Assembly (NCBI RefSeq): GCF_900109685.1
Contig: NZ_FOBB01000003.1
Coordinates: 372,001 to 436,000, forward strand
DNA from: Chitinophaga rupis
Lineage (GTDB): Bacteria > Bacteroidota > Bacteroidia > Chitinophagales > Chitinophagaceae
Reading direction: 5' to 3'
Length of the DNA stretch: 64,000 nt
Shown: positions 54,400 through 63,394 of the stretch, one piece after another
Numbering within the stretch: position 1 is the first letter of the stretch
Layout of the letters: each line of letters begins with the position of its first letter
The notes under the pieces: model-generated
Seen by the model: the letters and a program-made list of their open reading frames with translations, nothing else
Told to the model about the DNA's origin: nothing
The model's database searches: none
Made by a program: the position numbers and the translations under genes

Positions 54400-56040
54400 A
54401 TGAACGGTAAAACTAAATATATAAGCAGGTGTGGAGTAATAGGGATGATGGCCGGTTTCTTTTTACAGCAGCCTGCCTGGGCGCAGGACTCACTGAAGCA
54501 GGAAACCATTGACATTATTTCCACCTACCAGCCCAAGCTGCGCGATGCAGCAAAGCTGAACCTTACGGCAGCCCTGCCGGGCGTAGATACCGCCCGCCCG
54601 CGTATGGCCTACCAGGTACCTGCCCTGAACCTGTATTTTATGTACCAGCCCGTACCCTTAAAGCCCCTGGCATTAGGGAAAGATTCGCTGAACGCATTGC
54701 AGAACAACTTTGTAAAAGTAGGTTTTGGTAACTACCAAACCCCGCTGATACAAGCCGGTTTTGGCAGCGGCCGTAATGAGAAATATAACTTTGGCCTGTA
54801 TGGCAGCTACACCGGCTCCAAAGGCAATATCAAGAACCAGGACTACAACGCACTGAATATACTGGCCTCCGGCACCTATTACTCTCCCCTGTATGAGATC
54901 AATGGCAGCGTGGGTTTTGACCGCAACGTAATACACTATTACGGGTACGACCATACGCTGTATGATTTTTCCAAGGGAGATGTAAAACAGGCCTTTAACC
55001 AGGGCACCATACAGGTAGGGCTGAAGAACCGTACCCAGAACGACTGGGCGCTGATGATAGCTCCCCGGGCCAAGTTCATGATCTTTACCGATGCCTTTGA
55101 CCGTAAGGAGAATACAGTGGTAATAAATGCGCCGGTAAGCAAACAGCTGCTGGAAGATTTTTACCTGCGTGCAGAAGGCGTGTTTGACCTCTCTACCTTT
55201 AAAGAAGGCGATCAGAAGCAGATCAACAATAACGTAGTAGCCATTCACCCGGCTTTAGAGATCATAAAACCCGGCTTTACCCTGCATGCAGGCGTAAACC
55301 CCACCTGGACCAATAGCAAATTCTACCTGTTGCCCGACATCGTGAACGAATCGCACCTGATCCGTAAGAAAGTGATCTTAAGCAGCGGCTGGGTCTCTTA
55401 CATTGAAAAGAACAGCTTCCGTAACCTGGCCAATAACAACCCTTTCATAGGCCAGTACCCACCGGGCATCCTGAATACCCGGGTAGAGGAAAAATACACC
55501 GGTATTAAAGGCACCCTGGGCAGCCACATTAACTATAACACCAAGTTTGCTGCCGTTACCTGGTATAACATGCCCCTGTTTGTGAACGATACCACCGTGG
55601 GTAACACGTTCTATATCAGGAATGAAGACCAGCTGCGCGCTTTCCAGCTGCATGCGGAGATCGGGTACATAGAGGAAGAAAAGTTCCAGCTGCGCTTAAC
55701 CGGCGACTGGTATAACTATAACAAGCAGAATACAGAGGTAAAACCCTGGCACTTAATACCTTTCCAGGCCAATGCGTATGCGCAGTACACTGTTGGCAAA
55801 AACCTGCACCTGAATGCCAACCTGTATGCGTTAAGCGGCAGCTGGTATCAATTGGCGAACAAGGACTTCGCTAAAACCAAGGGCGCCTGGGACCTGAATG
55901 CCGGCGCCAACTACGACATTGGCAAGTATATTAATGTATGGGTAGCGGCCAATAACCTGTTTAATACCCATTACCAGCGTTGGAACGGGTATCCAACTTA
56001 TGGTTTTAACATACTGGGGGGAGTAATGATTAAATTTTAA
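54400..56040 (+). CDS. outer-membrane beta-barrel protein
   Basis: A 546-residue protein with a signal peptide (GMMAGFFLQQPAWAQ). About two dozen alternating amphipathic strands follow, ending in an aromatic-rich last strand (YGFNILGGVMIKF), as for TonB-dependent-receptor-type barrels. There is no plug domain of normal size and no carboxypeptidase-like N-terminus, so it is not a classic SusC. It lies between the TPR scaffold and the HU-CCDC81/SPOR protein and may be a transport or assembly channel for them. No family name is certain. Confidence 0.8.
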   Translation: MNGKTKYISRCGVIGMMAGFFLQQPAWAQDSLKQETIDIISTYQPKLRDAAKLNLTAALPGVDTARPRMAYQVPALNLYFMYQPVPLKPLALGKDSLNALQNNFVKVGFGNYQTPLIQAGFGSGRNEKYNFGLYGSYTGSKGNIKNQDYNALNILASGTYYSPLYEINGSVGFDRNVIHYYGYDHTLYDFSKGDVKQAFNQGTIQVGLKNRTQNDWALMIAPRAKFMIFTDAFDRKENTVVINAPVSKQLLEDFYLRAEGVFDLSTFKEGDQKQINNNVVAIHPALEIIKPGFTLHAGVNPTWTNSKFYLLPDIVNESHLIRKKVILSSGWVSYIEKNSFRNLANNNPFIGQYPPGILNTRVEEKYTGIKGTLGSHINYNTKFAAVTWYNMPLFVNDTTVGNTFYIRNEDQLRAFQLHAEIGYIEEEKFQLRLTGDWYNYNKQNTEVKPWHLIPFQANAYAQYTVGKNLHLNANLYALSGSWYQLANKDFAKTKGAWDLNAGANYDIGKYINVWVAANNLFNTHYQRWNGYPTYGFNILGGVMIKF

Positions 56041-56072
56041 GTTGTAAACTTGCGCAATAATCATATAGTACC

Positions 56073-57164
56073 TTGATATTATTACAATACATCCAGGATG
56101 TACTTTTCCGGCAGCATACATGCACCGTGCCGGAGATCGGCACCTTTACACTGCAGTTCTTACCTGCCCGGTATAATACATCGGACAGAAGCCTGGACCC
56201 TCCCGGTCAGCAGGTGCTCTTTAATGAACAGTGGACAGATGATGGCTCCTGCCTGGAATGGATCTCATTAAAAGAGAACCTGGTGCCAGCTGTAGCCCAG
56301 CTAAAGCTGAACAGGTACATTGCGGAAATGAAGGCGGCCCTGGAAAACCGCCAGCCGCTGGCCTTACCCGGCCTGGGCACCCTGCAAACAGATGCGCTGG
56401 GGCATATTGACTTTTACCCGGAGAACCTGCCCGGCAAACCGGACACCCTGCACCTGCAGCCGGTGAACCGTCCGGATGCACCCTCCTGGCAAAGCCCGGC
56501 TTATGAGCCGCCCCCGCAGCCCGCATATACCCCGCCGGCCTATACGCCGCCACCAGCTTACACACCACCGCCGCCACCGCCCACACCAGCTCCGGAGCCG
56601 GTACAGCAGCATTACGAAGCGCCTGTACATACACCTGTGCCGGAACCCGTGGCAGCAGCACATACTCCGCAGGAACCGGTTGTTTATCCTCCTGCCCCCT
56701 GGGAGCTGGAGGAACAGCAAAGCCGCTTTAAATGGTGGTGGATAGCCATTCCCATTGCCGCAGCACTGCTGGCTACCGGCATCTGGTGGTTTATAGATAA
56801 CCAGTCTTATGGCGGCGGTACCGCCACCCTGGATATGGATGCCATACCGCCTACCCCGCAGGATACCATGAGCATGGTGCCGGAAACCACGCCCACAGAT
56901 ACCAGCGCCACCATGCCGGCCGCCACTGATACGCTGCAGTACTTTGTAGTATTTGCATCCTATCCCAGCCGGACCGCTGCGGAAAAAAGGTTCCGTCAGT
57001 TAAAAGGTTTTGGGCTGAATGTAGCCATGTACAGTACCCGCGACTCCACCAACTTCAAGCTGGCTATGCCTTTCCGCTCCCTGGCCGCCGATACTGCTGC
57101 CAACATTAAGAAAGTGAGGGATAACTATGGGGGTAAGAACGGGAAGGTGTATTTGGAGTTCTGA
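56073..57164 (+). CDS. HU-CCDC81 and SPOR domain protein
   Basis: A 363-residue protein that begins with TTG at 56073; a stop lies in frame just upstream and no ATG fits. Residues 1-125 resemble the HU-CCDC81 module (LLQYIQDVLFRQHTCTVPEIGTFTLQF and ALPGLGTLQTDALG). A Pro-rich linker (YTPPPAYTPPPPPP) and one membrane helix (WWWIAIPIAAALLATGIWWFI) lead to a SPOR domain (YFVVFASYPSRTAAEKRFRQLKGFGLNVAMY). SPOR domains bind denuded peptidoglycan at division sites; HU-like modules face the cytoplasm. Confidence 0.85.
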   Translation: MILLQYIQDVLFRQHTCTVPEIGTFTLQFLPARYNTSDRSLDPPGQQVLFNEQWTDDGSCLEWISLKENLVPAVAQLKLNRYIAEMKAALENRQPLALPGLGTLQTDALGHIDFYPENLPGKPDTLHLQPVNRPDAPSWQSPAYEPPPQPAYTPPAYTPPPAYTPPPPPPTPAPEPVQQHYEAPVHTPVPEPVAAAHTPQEPVVYPPAPWELEEQQSRFKWWWIAIPIAAALLATGIWWFIDNQSYGGGTATLDMDAIPPTPQDTMSMVPETTPTDTSATMPAATDTLQYFVVFASYPSRTAAEKRFRQLKGFGLNVAMYSTRDSTNFKLAMPFRSLAADTAANIKKVRDNYGGKNGKVYLEF

Positions 57165-57196
57165 TGTGCAAATTATTGAAGCGTAGCTATAAAATG

Positions 57197-57230
57197 AAAA
57201 GTGCAAATGGATGTGTCCATTTGCACTTTT
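57197..57230. terminator. bidirectional terminator with 15-bp perfect stem
   Basis: AAAAGTGCAAATGGA (57197-57211) pairs with its complement (57216-57230), loop TGTG, flanked by A and T runs; it separates the SPOR gene from the convergent RmlD-like gene. Confidence 0.9.
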
Positions 57231-57276
57231 TTATTTACAATCAGATGTTTAGCGTTAGCCGTATTTCACCCGCACA

Positions 57277-58173
57277 TTATTTGATCTCCTTCGCCACAAT
57301 CTCCAGCCCTTCTGCAAAACTGTGCGGCTGGTAGCCCAGCTCCTGCACGGCTTTATCGATCACAAAACCTGTTTTGGCCGGACGTTTGGCAGGTTGTACA
57401 AAAGTTTTCGCATTTACCTTTTCAATCAGGCGCTGGTCCAGCTTAAAGAACTCCGCCGTTTGTACCGCCATTTCGTAAGGCGACAGCATTTCCTTACCGG
57501 AGATATGATACACGCCGGTGCTGCGTTTATCCGCCACCAGCTTACAACCTTCGGCCAGGTCCTGCACCAGCGTAGGCGTGCGCCACTGGTCATCCACCAC
57601 CTTGATCTTTTTGCCTTGCTGCAGGTTGTTCTTTACCCAGGTAATAATGTTGCTTCGCTGCATATCCACTGCAGTACCATATACCAGTACTGTTCTTATA
57701 ATAGCCCAGGGCACCTTGCTGTTCTTCACCAGGCGCTCTGCCGCTACTTTGCTCGATCCGTAATAGCTAAGCGGGTTGGCCGGTGCATCCTCTGCATAAG
57801 GGCCTTCCAGCCCATCAAATATAAAGTCGGTGGAAAGGAACAGGAAGTGGGCGTTGTATTTTTCAGCAGCCTGTATCAGGTAGCGTGTAGCCGTCACATT
57901 GGTATCCCAGCAGGCATCCTTATTACGTTCGCATTCATCTACCTGAGTCATAGCAGCTGCATGAATAATAATGTCCGGACGGTGTTTTTCCAGCAGCTGC
58001 TGGGCACTAACCGCATTGCGCAGGTTCACGGATTCGTACGTATAGCCGTTCTGTACGGGCAGGCGGTTCACGCCCCTGCACGCCGCAATTACTTCATACC
58101 GTTCATCCTGTATGAAAAGCGGTAGCAGATGTTGCCCTAATAAACCATTACTTCCTGTGATTAAAACCTTCAT
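57277..58173 (-). CDS. RmlD-like NAD(P)-dependent reductase
   Basis: About 298 residues from the ATG at 58173 (MKVLITGSNGLLGQHLLPLF). It is an extended SDR of the dTDP-4-dehydrorhamnose reductase group with TDFIFDGLEGPYAEDAPANPLSYYGSSKVAAERL containing the catalytic YxxxK. The C-terminal half (STGVYHISGKEMLSPYEMAV) is typical. No rmlA, rmlB or rmlC is nearby, so the substrate is uncertain; it may act on a methionine-adenosyltransferase-beta-like or sugar substrate. Confidence 0.85.
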   Translation of the reverse strand: MKVLITGSNGLLGQHLLPLFIQDERYEVIAACRGVNRLPVQNGYTYESVNLRNAVSAQQLLEKHRPDIIIHAAAMTQVDECERNKDACWDTNVTATRYLIQAAEKYNAHFLFLSTDFIFDGLEGPYAEDAPANPLSYYGSSKVAAERLVKNSKVPWAIIRTVLVYGTAVDMQRSNIITWVKNNLQQGKKIKVVDDQWRTPTLVQDLAEGCKLVADKRSTGVYHISGKEMLSPYEMAVQTAEFFKLDQRLIEKVNAKTFVQPAKRPAKTGFVIDKAVQELGYQPHSFAEGLEIVAKEIK

Positions 58174-58188
58174 AGCAGCCCTTTTATT

Positions 58189-58380
58189 AAAATTACGAAT
58201 TATCAACTATGAAATGCGAATGGAGTAGAGCGAATATTATAAAAACACGTGAATAACCAAATTAAATTATAAACCTGTCCGCCCGGGTTCTATTCACAAT
58301 TATTCATAACCATAATAATTTTCATGGTATAACACCTATCTACCCGCTGCATTCAATTCGTAATTGATGATTCATAATTA
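58189..58380. repeat. AATTACGAATT-family element with inverted 57-base-block relative
   Basis: Left words AATTACGAATTATCAAC (58191-58207) and right words AATTCGTAATTGATGATTCATAATTA (58355-58380) form a partial inverted repeat. Within the loop, on the minus strand, 58296-58327 reads CCATGAAAATTATTATGG-TTATGAATAATTG, a relative of the 57-base block at 32270 and 32390. The right edge supplies the stop codon of the prolyl oligopeptidase gene (58378-58380). Confidence 0.75.
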
Positions 58381-60519
58381 CTTCATGCTCATTCCCAGAT
58401 TGTACATCGTAAACGCCCACACATCCGTTGCCTCATCTATCTGTTTTGAGGTAGGCTTGCCCGCGCCGTGCCCCGCCTGCGTTTCAATGCGTATCAGGGT
58501 AGGATTAGGTCCCTTTTGCGCAGCCTGCAAAGTAGCCGCAAACTTAAAGGAGTGCGCCGGTACCACACGGTCGTCATGGTCTGCGGTGGTAACTAACGTA
58601 GCCGGGTATGCGGTGCCGGGTTTCAGGTTATGCAGCGGTGAATACTTTATCAGGTAGTTGAACTGCTCCGGCTTATCGCTGCTGCCATATTCCACTACCC
58701 AGGCCCAGCCAATGGTGAACTTCTGGTAGCGCAGCATATCCATTACCCCCACTGCCGGCAGGGCTACTTTAAACAGGTCCGGCCGCTGGGTCATACAGGC
58801 GCCTATGAGCAGGCCTCCGTTAGATCCGCCACGGATGGCAATCCGCGAAGGCTGAGTGTATTTTTCTTTTACCAGGTATTCTGCAGCGCCAATAAAATCA
58901 TCGAACACATTTTGCTTATGCTCCAGCATACCGGCCTTGTGCCAGGCTTCCCCATACTCGCTGCCACCGCGCAGGTTCACTACCGCATAAATGCCGCCGT
59001 GCTCCATAAAAAACAGGTTGGATACGTTGAAACCCGGCGTCATGGGAATATTAAAACCGCCATAACCATACAACAATACCGGGTTGTTGCCATCCAGCTG
59101 TATGCCTTTTTTATAGGAAAGGAAGATGGGTACTTTGGCGCCGTCCTTACTGTTAAAAAATACCTGTTTGGTCTCATACTCCTCCGGGTTGAACTGCACT
59201 ACCGGCTTATTGTACAGGGTGGATTGGCCGCTGGCTATATCATACTTATAAATGGTGCCCGGTGTGGTAAAGGAGGTAAAGGAATAGAACAGGAACTTAT
59301 CATTCATCTTACCGGAAAAGCCGCTGATAGTGCCAATGCCGGGCAAGGACACTGCCTGCTCCGTTACTTTGCCGGGCGCCTTTTTATAGTCGTACCGGTA
59401 TATTTCTTCAGCAGCATCTTTCAGGTAGCTGGCAAACAGGTAACCGCCGCCGGTGCCGGCACTTACCAGCACCTCCGGCTTTTCAGCCACTACGGTTTGC
59501 CAGTGCTCTTTTTCAGGATGCTGCGGGTCTATCAGCACTATTTTATAGTTCGGCGCATCATGATTGGTACGCACCAGCAGCTTACCGCCAACATTATCAA
59601 TTACATCCGGCTCATAGTCAAAGCCCTTTATCAGTATTTTGAAATCCTTCTGGCTGGCATCCTGCAGGTCGCGGTACTGTATTTCCCCGCCGGATGTACC
59701 TTCTGAGGTATGCAGTATCAGGAAACGTTCATCTTCCGTAACAGAAACGCCGGCATTGCGCAGCGGGTGCTCTTTATCCACATACACCAGCTCATCCTGC
59801 TCCTGCGGGGTGCCCAGCTTGTGGTAGTACACTTTATGGAACTCGTTCTTTTTAGACAGGCGGTTCTGTTCATCCGGCGCATCATAACGGCTGTAATAGA
59901 ATCCGTTCCCTTTCCAGGAAATGCCGCTGAACTTGATCCAGTCCAGCTTGTCCGTAGTAGGCTCTTTGGTAGCTACGTTCATCACAAACGCCTGCTGCCA
60001 GTCGGAACCTGCGCTGGACAACAGGTAAGCGGCGTATTGGTGGTCTTTGGAAAACTCTATGCCGCCAAGGGCAGTGGTGCCGGTAGCCGATAGCTTATTC
60101 GGGTCCAGGAATACCTCCGGCGTGCCTTCCAGCCCCTTTCGGCGGTATAATACGGCCTGGTTCTGCAAGCCATCGTTCTTATAAAAATAAAAGTAATCGC
60201 CTTCCCGGAAAGGCGCCCCTGTTTTGGGATAGTTCCACAGGGTAGAAAGGCGCTGGCGGATGGCTTCCCGGAACGGGATCTTAGCCAGGTAGGCCTGCGT
60301 TACCTTGTTCTGTTCCTGCACCCAGGCTTTGGTGGCCTCGCTATGGTCATCCTCCAGCCAGCGGTAAGGGTCTGGTACTTTCGTGCCATGATAATCATCT
60401 ACGGTATCTGTTTTTTGTGTAACCGGGTAAACCAGCCCCGGTGCCTCCTGTGCCACGGCACTGCCTGTTAAAATGCTCATATAAAATATCGGAATAGATC
60501 TATAAATCTTTTTTAGCAT
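58378..60519 (-). CDS. prolyl oligopeptidase (S9A)
   Basis: A 713-residue peptidase with a signal-like N-terminus (KKIYRSIPIFYMSILTGSAVAQ). A beta-propeller follows. The C-terminal hydrolase has the catalytic serine in RGGSNGGLLIGA, aspartate in DHDDRVVPAHS and histidine in QAGHGAGKP. The DDYHGTKVPDPYRWLEDDHSE opening is diagnostic for S9A. It cleaves after proline in short peptides, probably in the periplasm. Its stop codon lies inside the preceding word-repeat element. Confidence 0.94.
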   Translation of the reverse strand: MLKKIYRSIPIFYMSILTGSAVAQEAPGLVYPVTQKTDTVDDYHGTKVPDPYRWLEDDHSEATKAWVQEQNKVTQAYLAKIPFREAIRQRLSTLWNYPKTGAPFREGDYFYFYKNDGLQNQAVLYRRKGLEGTPEVFLDPNKLSATGTTALGGIEFSKDHQYAAYLLSSAGSDWQQAFVMNVATKEPTTDKLDWIKFSGISWKGNGFYYSRYDAPDEQNRLSKKNEFHKVYYHKLGTPQEQDELVYVDKEHPLRNAGVSVTEDERFLILHTSEGTSGGEIQYRDLQDASQKDFKILIKGFDYEPDVIDNVGGKLLVRTNHDAPNYKIVLIDPQHPEKEHWQTVVAEKPEVLVSAGTGGGYLFASYLKDAAEEIYRYDYKKAPGKVTEQAVSLPGIGTISGFSGKMNDKFLFYSFTSFTTPGTIYKYDIASGQSTLYNKPVVQFNPEEYETKQVFFNSKDGAKVPIFLSYKKGIQLDGNNPVLLYGYGGFNIPMTPGFNVSNLFFMEHGGIYAVVNLRGGSEYGEAWHKAGMLEHKQNVFDDFIGAAEYLVKEKYTQPSRIAIRGGSNGGLLIGACMTQRPDLFKVALPAVGVMDMLRYQKFTIGWAWVVEYGSSDKPEQFNYLIKYSPLHNLKPGTAYPATLVTTADHDDRVVPAHSFKFAATLQAAQKGPNPTLIRIETQAGHGAGKPTSKQIDEATDVWAFTMYNLGMSMK

Positions 60520-60617
60520 GTCTGACTTTTTTGTAAAAAATTCCGGCTTTGATTAACTAAAGTTGAAAATTTAGGTTATTTCATCTAATATCTGTTAGGA
60601 AACAAAATCCAAAATGT

Positions 60618-60625
60618 TATTTTTG
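60618..60625 (+). promoter_or_regulatory. -7 element of the pfkA-pyk operon
   Basis: TATTTTTG matches TAnnTTTG; the best upstream partner (TGTT, 21 bases away) is weak. It is 65 bases before the pfkA ATG. Confidence 0.4.
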
Positions 60626-60690
60626 TGCGCCCTTTTGGTGTTTTTTTAACAAACCCAATAACCACTGGGAAGATAAATATTATATCCTGA

Positions 60691-61668
60691 ATGAAAAAAG
60701 TGAACAACATTGCAGTTCTTACTTCCGGCGGAGATGCCCCAGGCATGAATGCAGCAGTAAGAGCCGTGGTAAGAACAGGTATTTACCATCAGATGAATGT
60801 CTATGGCGTCATGTATGGGTACCGGGGAATGGTAAAGAACGAGATTCTTCCTATGGAGTCCAAATCAGTAGCTAACATCATTCAACGCGGGGGCACTATT
60901 CTTAAAACCGCCCGTTGCATGGAGTTCTACGAACCGGAAGGCCGCCAGAAAGCCTACGAGAACCTGAAAAAGCATAATATTGACGGGCTGATCGTGATCG
61001 GGGGCGACGGATCTTTTAAAGGAGCACAAAAATTCTCTCAGGAATACGATATTCCATGCATAGGCTTACCCGGCACCATTGATAAGGATATTGCCGGTAC
61101 CGATTTCACCATCGGGTTTGATACAGCCGTAAATACCGCCATTGACGCAATTGATAAGATACGTGATACCGCCGACGCGCACGACCGCCTCTTTATAATT
61201 GAGGTAATGGGACGCGATGCCGGTTATATTGCCCTGCACAGTGGGATTGCCACCGGTGCGGAACATATCATGATGCCGGAGCATAAAGCTGAAGTAGAAG
61301 ATATTATTGCGGACCTGCAGGCCAATGAGCGCCGCAAAAAGCTGGTGAATCTGATCGTAGTGGCAGAAGGTCATGAAACCGGGGCCAATGAAGTAGCCAA
61401 GATGATCAAGCACCGCTTACCCAATGCGGATACCCGGGTGTGTATCCTGGGCCATATCCAAAGGGGCGGTACCCCTACCTGCCAGGACCGTATCCTGGCC
61501 AGCCGTATGGGCTATGCAGCCGTAAATGCACTGATAGAAGGCACCTACAACGTAATGGTTGGCATTGTAAACAACAAGATCCACTATACCCCGCTGGACC
61601 ATGCCGTTAAGGCCAAAGAAGAAATGGACACGGACTGGGTTAAAATGTGTAAAATACTAGCGAGTTAA
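60691..61668 (+). CDS. pfkA: 6-phosphofructokinase
   Basis: ATP-dependent phosphofructokinase of glycolysis, 325 residues. VLTSGGDAPGMNAAVRAVVRTG binds ATP with GGDGSFKGA. The substrate site has LPGTIDKDIAGTDFTIGFDTAVN with the catalytic aspartate, EVMGRDAGYIA and GHIQRGGTPTCQDRILASRMG. The GGDGS glycine after GGD marks the ATP rather than diphosphate type. The pyruvate kinase gene begins ten bases after its stop, so the two are one operon. Confidence 0.96.
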   Translation: MKKVNNIAVLTSGGDAPGMNAAVRAVVRTGIYHQMNVYGVMYGYRGMVKNEILPMESKSVANIIQRGGTILKTARCMEFYEPEGRQKAYENLKKHNIDGLIVIGGDGSFKGAQKFSQEYDIPCIGLPGTIDKDIAGTDFTIGFDTAVNTAIDAIDKIRDTADAHDRLFIIEVMGRDAGYIALHSGIATGAEHIMMPEHKAEVEDIIADLQANERRKKLVNLIVVAEGHETGANEVAKMIKHRLPNADTRVCILGHIQRGGTPTCQDRILASRMGYAAVNALIEGTYNVMVGIVNNKIHYTPLDHAVKAKEEMDTDWVKMCKILAS

Positions 61669-61678
61669 AAATAAGTTT

Positions 61679-63169
61679 ATGAGTACAAAGGATTTATCCA
61701 AATATTATCACAAGCAGATGGATCACGAGGCATCCAGAGAACATTCCACGCACAAAACTAAAATTGTTGCCACGGTTGGTCCCGCCTGCGATACCTATGA
61801 AAAATTGCTGGCGCTGGTACAGGCTGGTGTGAATGTGTTCCGTTTGAACTTTTCACATGGTGCGCATGAAGACAAAGCGCGCATCATTGATCACATCCGC
61901 CAGATCAACAAAACGGAACCTTACAATGTGGCCATCCTGGCCGACCTGCAAGGTCCCAAGCTGCGTGTAGGCGAAATTGAGAATAACGCGCTGCCCCTGA
62001 GAGCAGGTGATATCCTCACTTTTGTGAACGAGAAAGTAGTAGGCAACATGGAGCGCATCTATGTTTCTTATGAAAACCTGCACCGCGATATTAAACCGGG
62101 CCAGAAGATCCTGCTGGACGATGGTAAGATCGAAACCATTGTAAGGGAAATTACGCCTGCCGGTGAGATCAAGGCAGAAGTAAGCCTGCCCGGTGTACTG
62201 TCTTCCAAAAAAGGTTTTAACCTGCCGGATACCAAGGTAGCCCTGCCAGCTTTAACAGATAAAGACCTGGTAGACCTGGAATTTATCATTGACCATGAAT
62301 GTGACTGGGTTGCCCTCTCCTTTGTGCGTGATGTAAAAGACCTTACCTACCTGCGCAGCAAGCTGAAAGCCCGCGATTCCAAGATCAAGATCATTTCTAA
62401 AATAGAAAAGCCGGAAGCTATCGAGAATCTCAAAGAGATCATCTGGGAAAGCGATGGCGTAATGATTGCCCGCGGCGACCTGGGCGTGGAGCTGCCTGTA
62501 GAGCAGATCCCTATGATCCAGAAAGATATTATCCGCAAATGTATCCACCGCGCTAAACCGGTGATCGTAGCTACCCAGATGATGGAGAGCATGATAGACC
62601 GTACACGCCCCAACCGTAGTGAAATTACGGATGTGGCCAACGCTGTGCTGGAAGGCGCCGATGCAGTAATGCTGAGCGGCGAAACCGCTACCGGCCAGTT
62701 CCCGGTACTGGTGATCCAGACCATGAAAAAGATCATTGCTGAGGTAGAGAAGGAAGATATCATTTACAACCGTAACCTGATCCCTCACCGCCATTCTGCC
62801 ACCTTCCTGAGCGACGCCCTGTGCTACAACGCCTGTAAGATAGCAGAAGACCTGGATGCAGATGCCCTCATTGGTATGACGCAGAGCGGCTACACCGGCT
62901 TTATGCTGAGCAGCTACCGCCCGCGCTCCCCGCTGTACATCTTCACCAAAGAAAGGTCACTGGTAAACCAGCTGAGCCTGAGCTGGGGTGTACGCGCCTT
63001 CTACTACGCAGAAGAGAACAGCCTGGATGATATTATCCAGGACCAGATCAACATTCTGAAGGAAAGAGGTTTCCTGTCAAAAGAAGATATTGTGGTGAAC
63101 ACCGGCAGCACCCCTGTAAAGGAGCACCTGCCCACCAACGTATTAAAGATCACCCGGGTGCAGGATTAA
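61679..63169 (+). CDS. pyk: pyruvate kinase
   Basis: Final enzyme of glycolysis, 496 residues. KTKIVATVGPACDTYEKL and RLNFSHG start the barrel. Lys in IISKIEKPEAIEN is the catalytic lysine, and MIARGDLGVE, ATQMMESM and MLSGETATGQFP follow. An N-terminal extension of about 25 residues (MSTKDLSKYYHKQMDHEASRE) precedes the fold. The C-terminal domain is complete. It is co-transcribed with pfkA and followed by a strong terminator. Confidence 0.96.
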   Translation: MSTKDLSKYYHKQMDHEASREHSTHKTKIVATVGPACDTYEKLLALVQAGVNVFRLNFSHGAHEDKARIIDHIRQINKTEPYNVAILADLQGPKLRVGEIENNALPLRAGDILTFVNEKVVGNMERIYVSYENLHRDIKPGQKILLDDGKIETIVREITPAGEIKAEVSLPGVLSSKKGFNLPDTKVALPALTDKDLVDLEFIIDHECDWVALSFVRDVKDLTYLRSKLKARDSKIKIISKIEKPEAIENLKEIIWESDGVMIARGDLGVELPVEQIPMIQKDIIRKCIHRAKPVIVATQMMESMIDRTRPNRSEITDVANAVLEGADAVMLSGETATGQFPVLVIQTMKKIIAEVEKEDIIYNRNLIPHRHSATFLSDALCYNACKIAEDLDADALIGMTQSGYTGFMLSSYRPRSPLYIFTKERSLVNQLSLSWGVRAFYYAEENSLDDIIQDQINILKERGFLSKEDIVVNTGSTPVKEHLPTNVLKITRVQD

Positions 63170-63197
63170 GCGCCCTGTTAAATAGAACATTCAGAAG

Positions 63198-63229
63198 GAG
63201 GAACGGCGAAGGCTGTTCCTCTTTTTTTA
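63198..63229 (+). terminator. rho-independent terminator after pyk
   Basis: GAGGAAC (63198-63204) pairs with GTTCCTC (63215-63221), followed by a run of T. Confidence 0.9.
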
Positions 63230-63315
63230 TGCATAAAAAATTTCCCCTATCATTAACCAAATATTAACCATATTTCTATCATAAAGCTTCAACTTTGATA
63301 GGCAAATTATAAACT

Positions 63316-63341
63316 CGAGAGCACACCTGAATAAGCTCTCG
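63316..63341 (+). promoter_or_regulatory. hairpin in the leader of the last gene
   Basis: CGAGAGC (63316-63322) and GCTCTCG (63335-63341) pair perfectly around a 12-base loop, about 55 bases before the start of the next gene. It may be a 5' leader structure or an operator. Confidence 0.4.
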
Positions 63342-63394
63342 TTAACCTAAAAGGAACCACTAAGTTTTTTCACCAAAACAATCTTTGACAGACC

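Noticed and set aside
57277..58173. RmlD-like gene as proof of rhamnose synthesis
   Set aside because: rmlA, rmlB and rmlC are not nearby, and this SDR group includes enzymes with other substrates.
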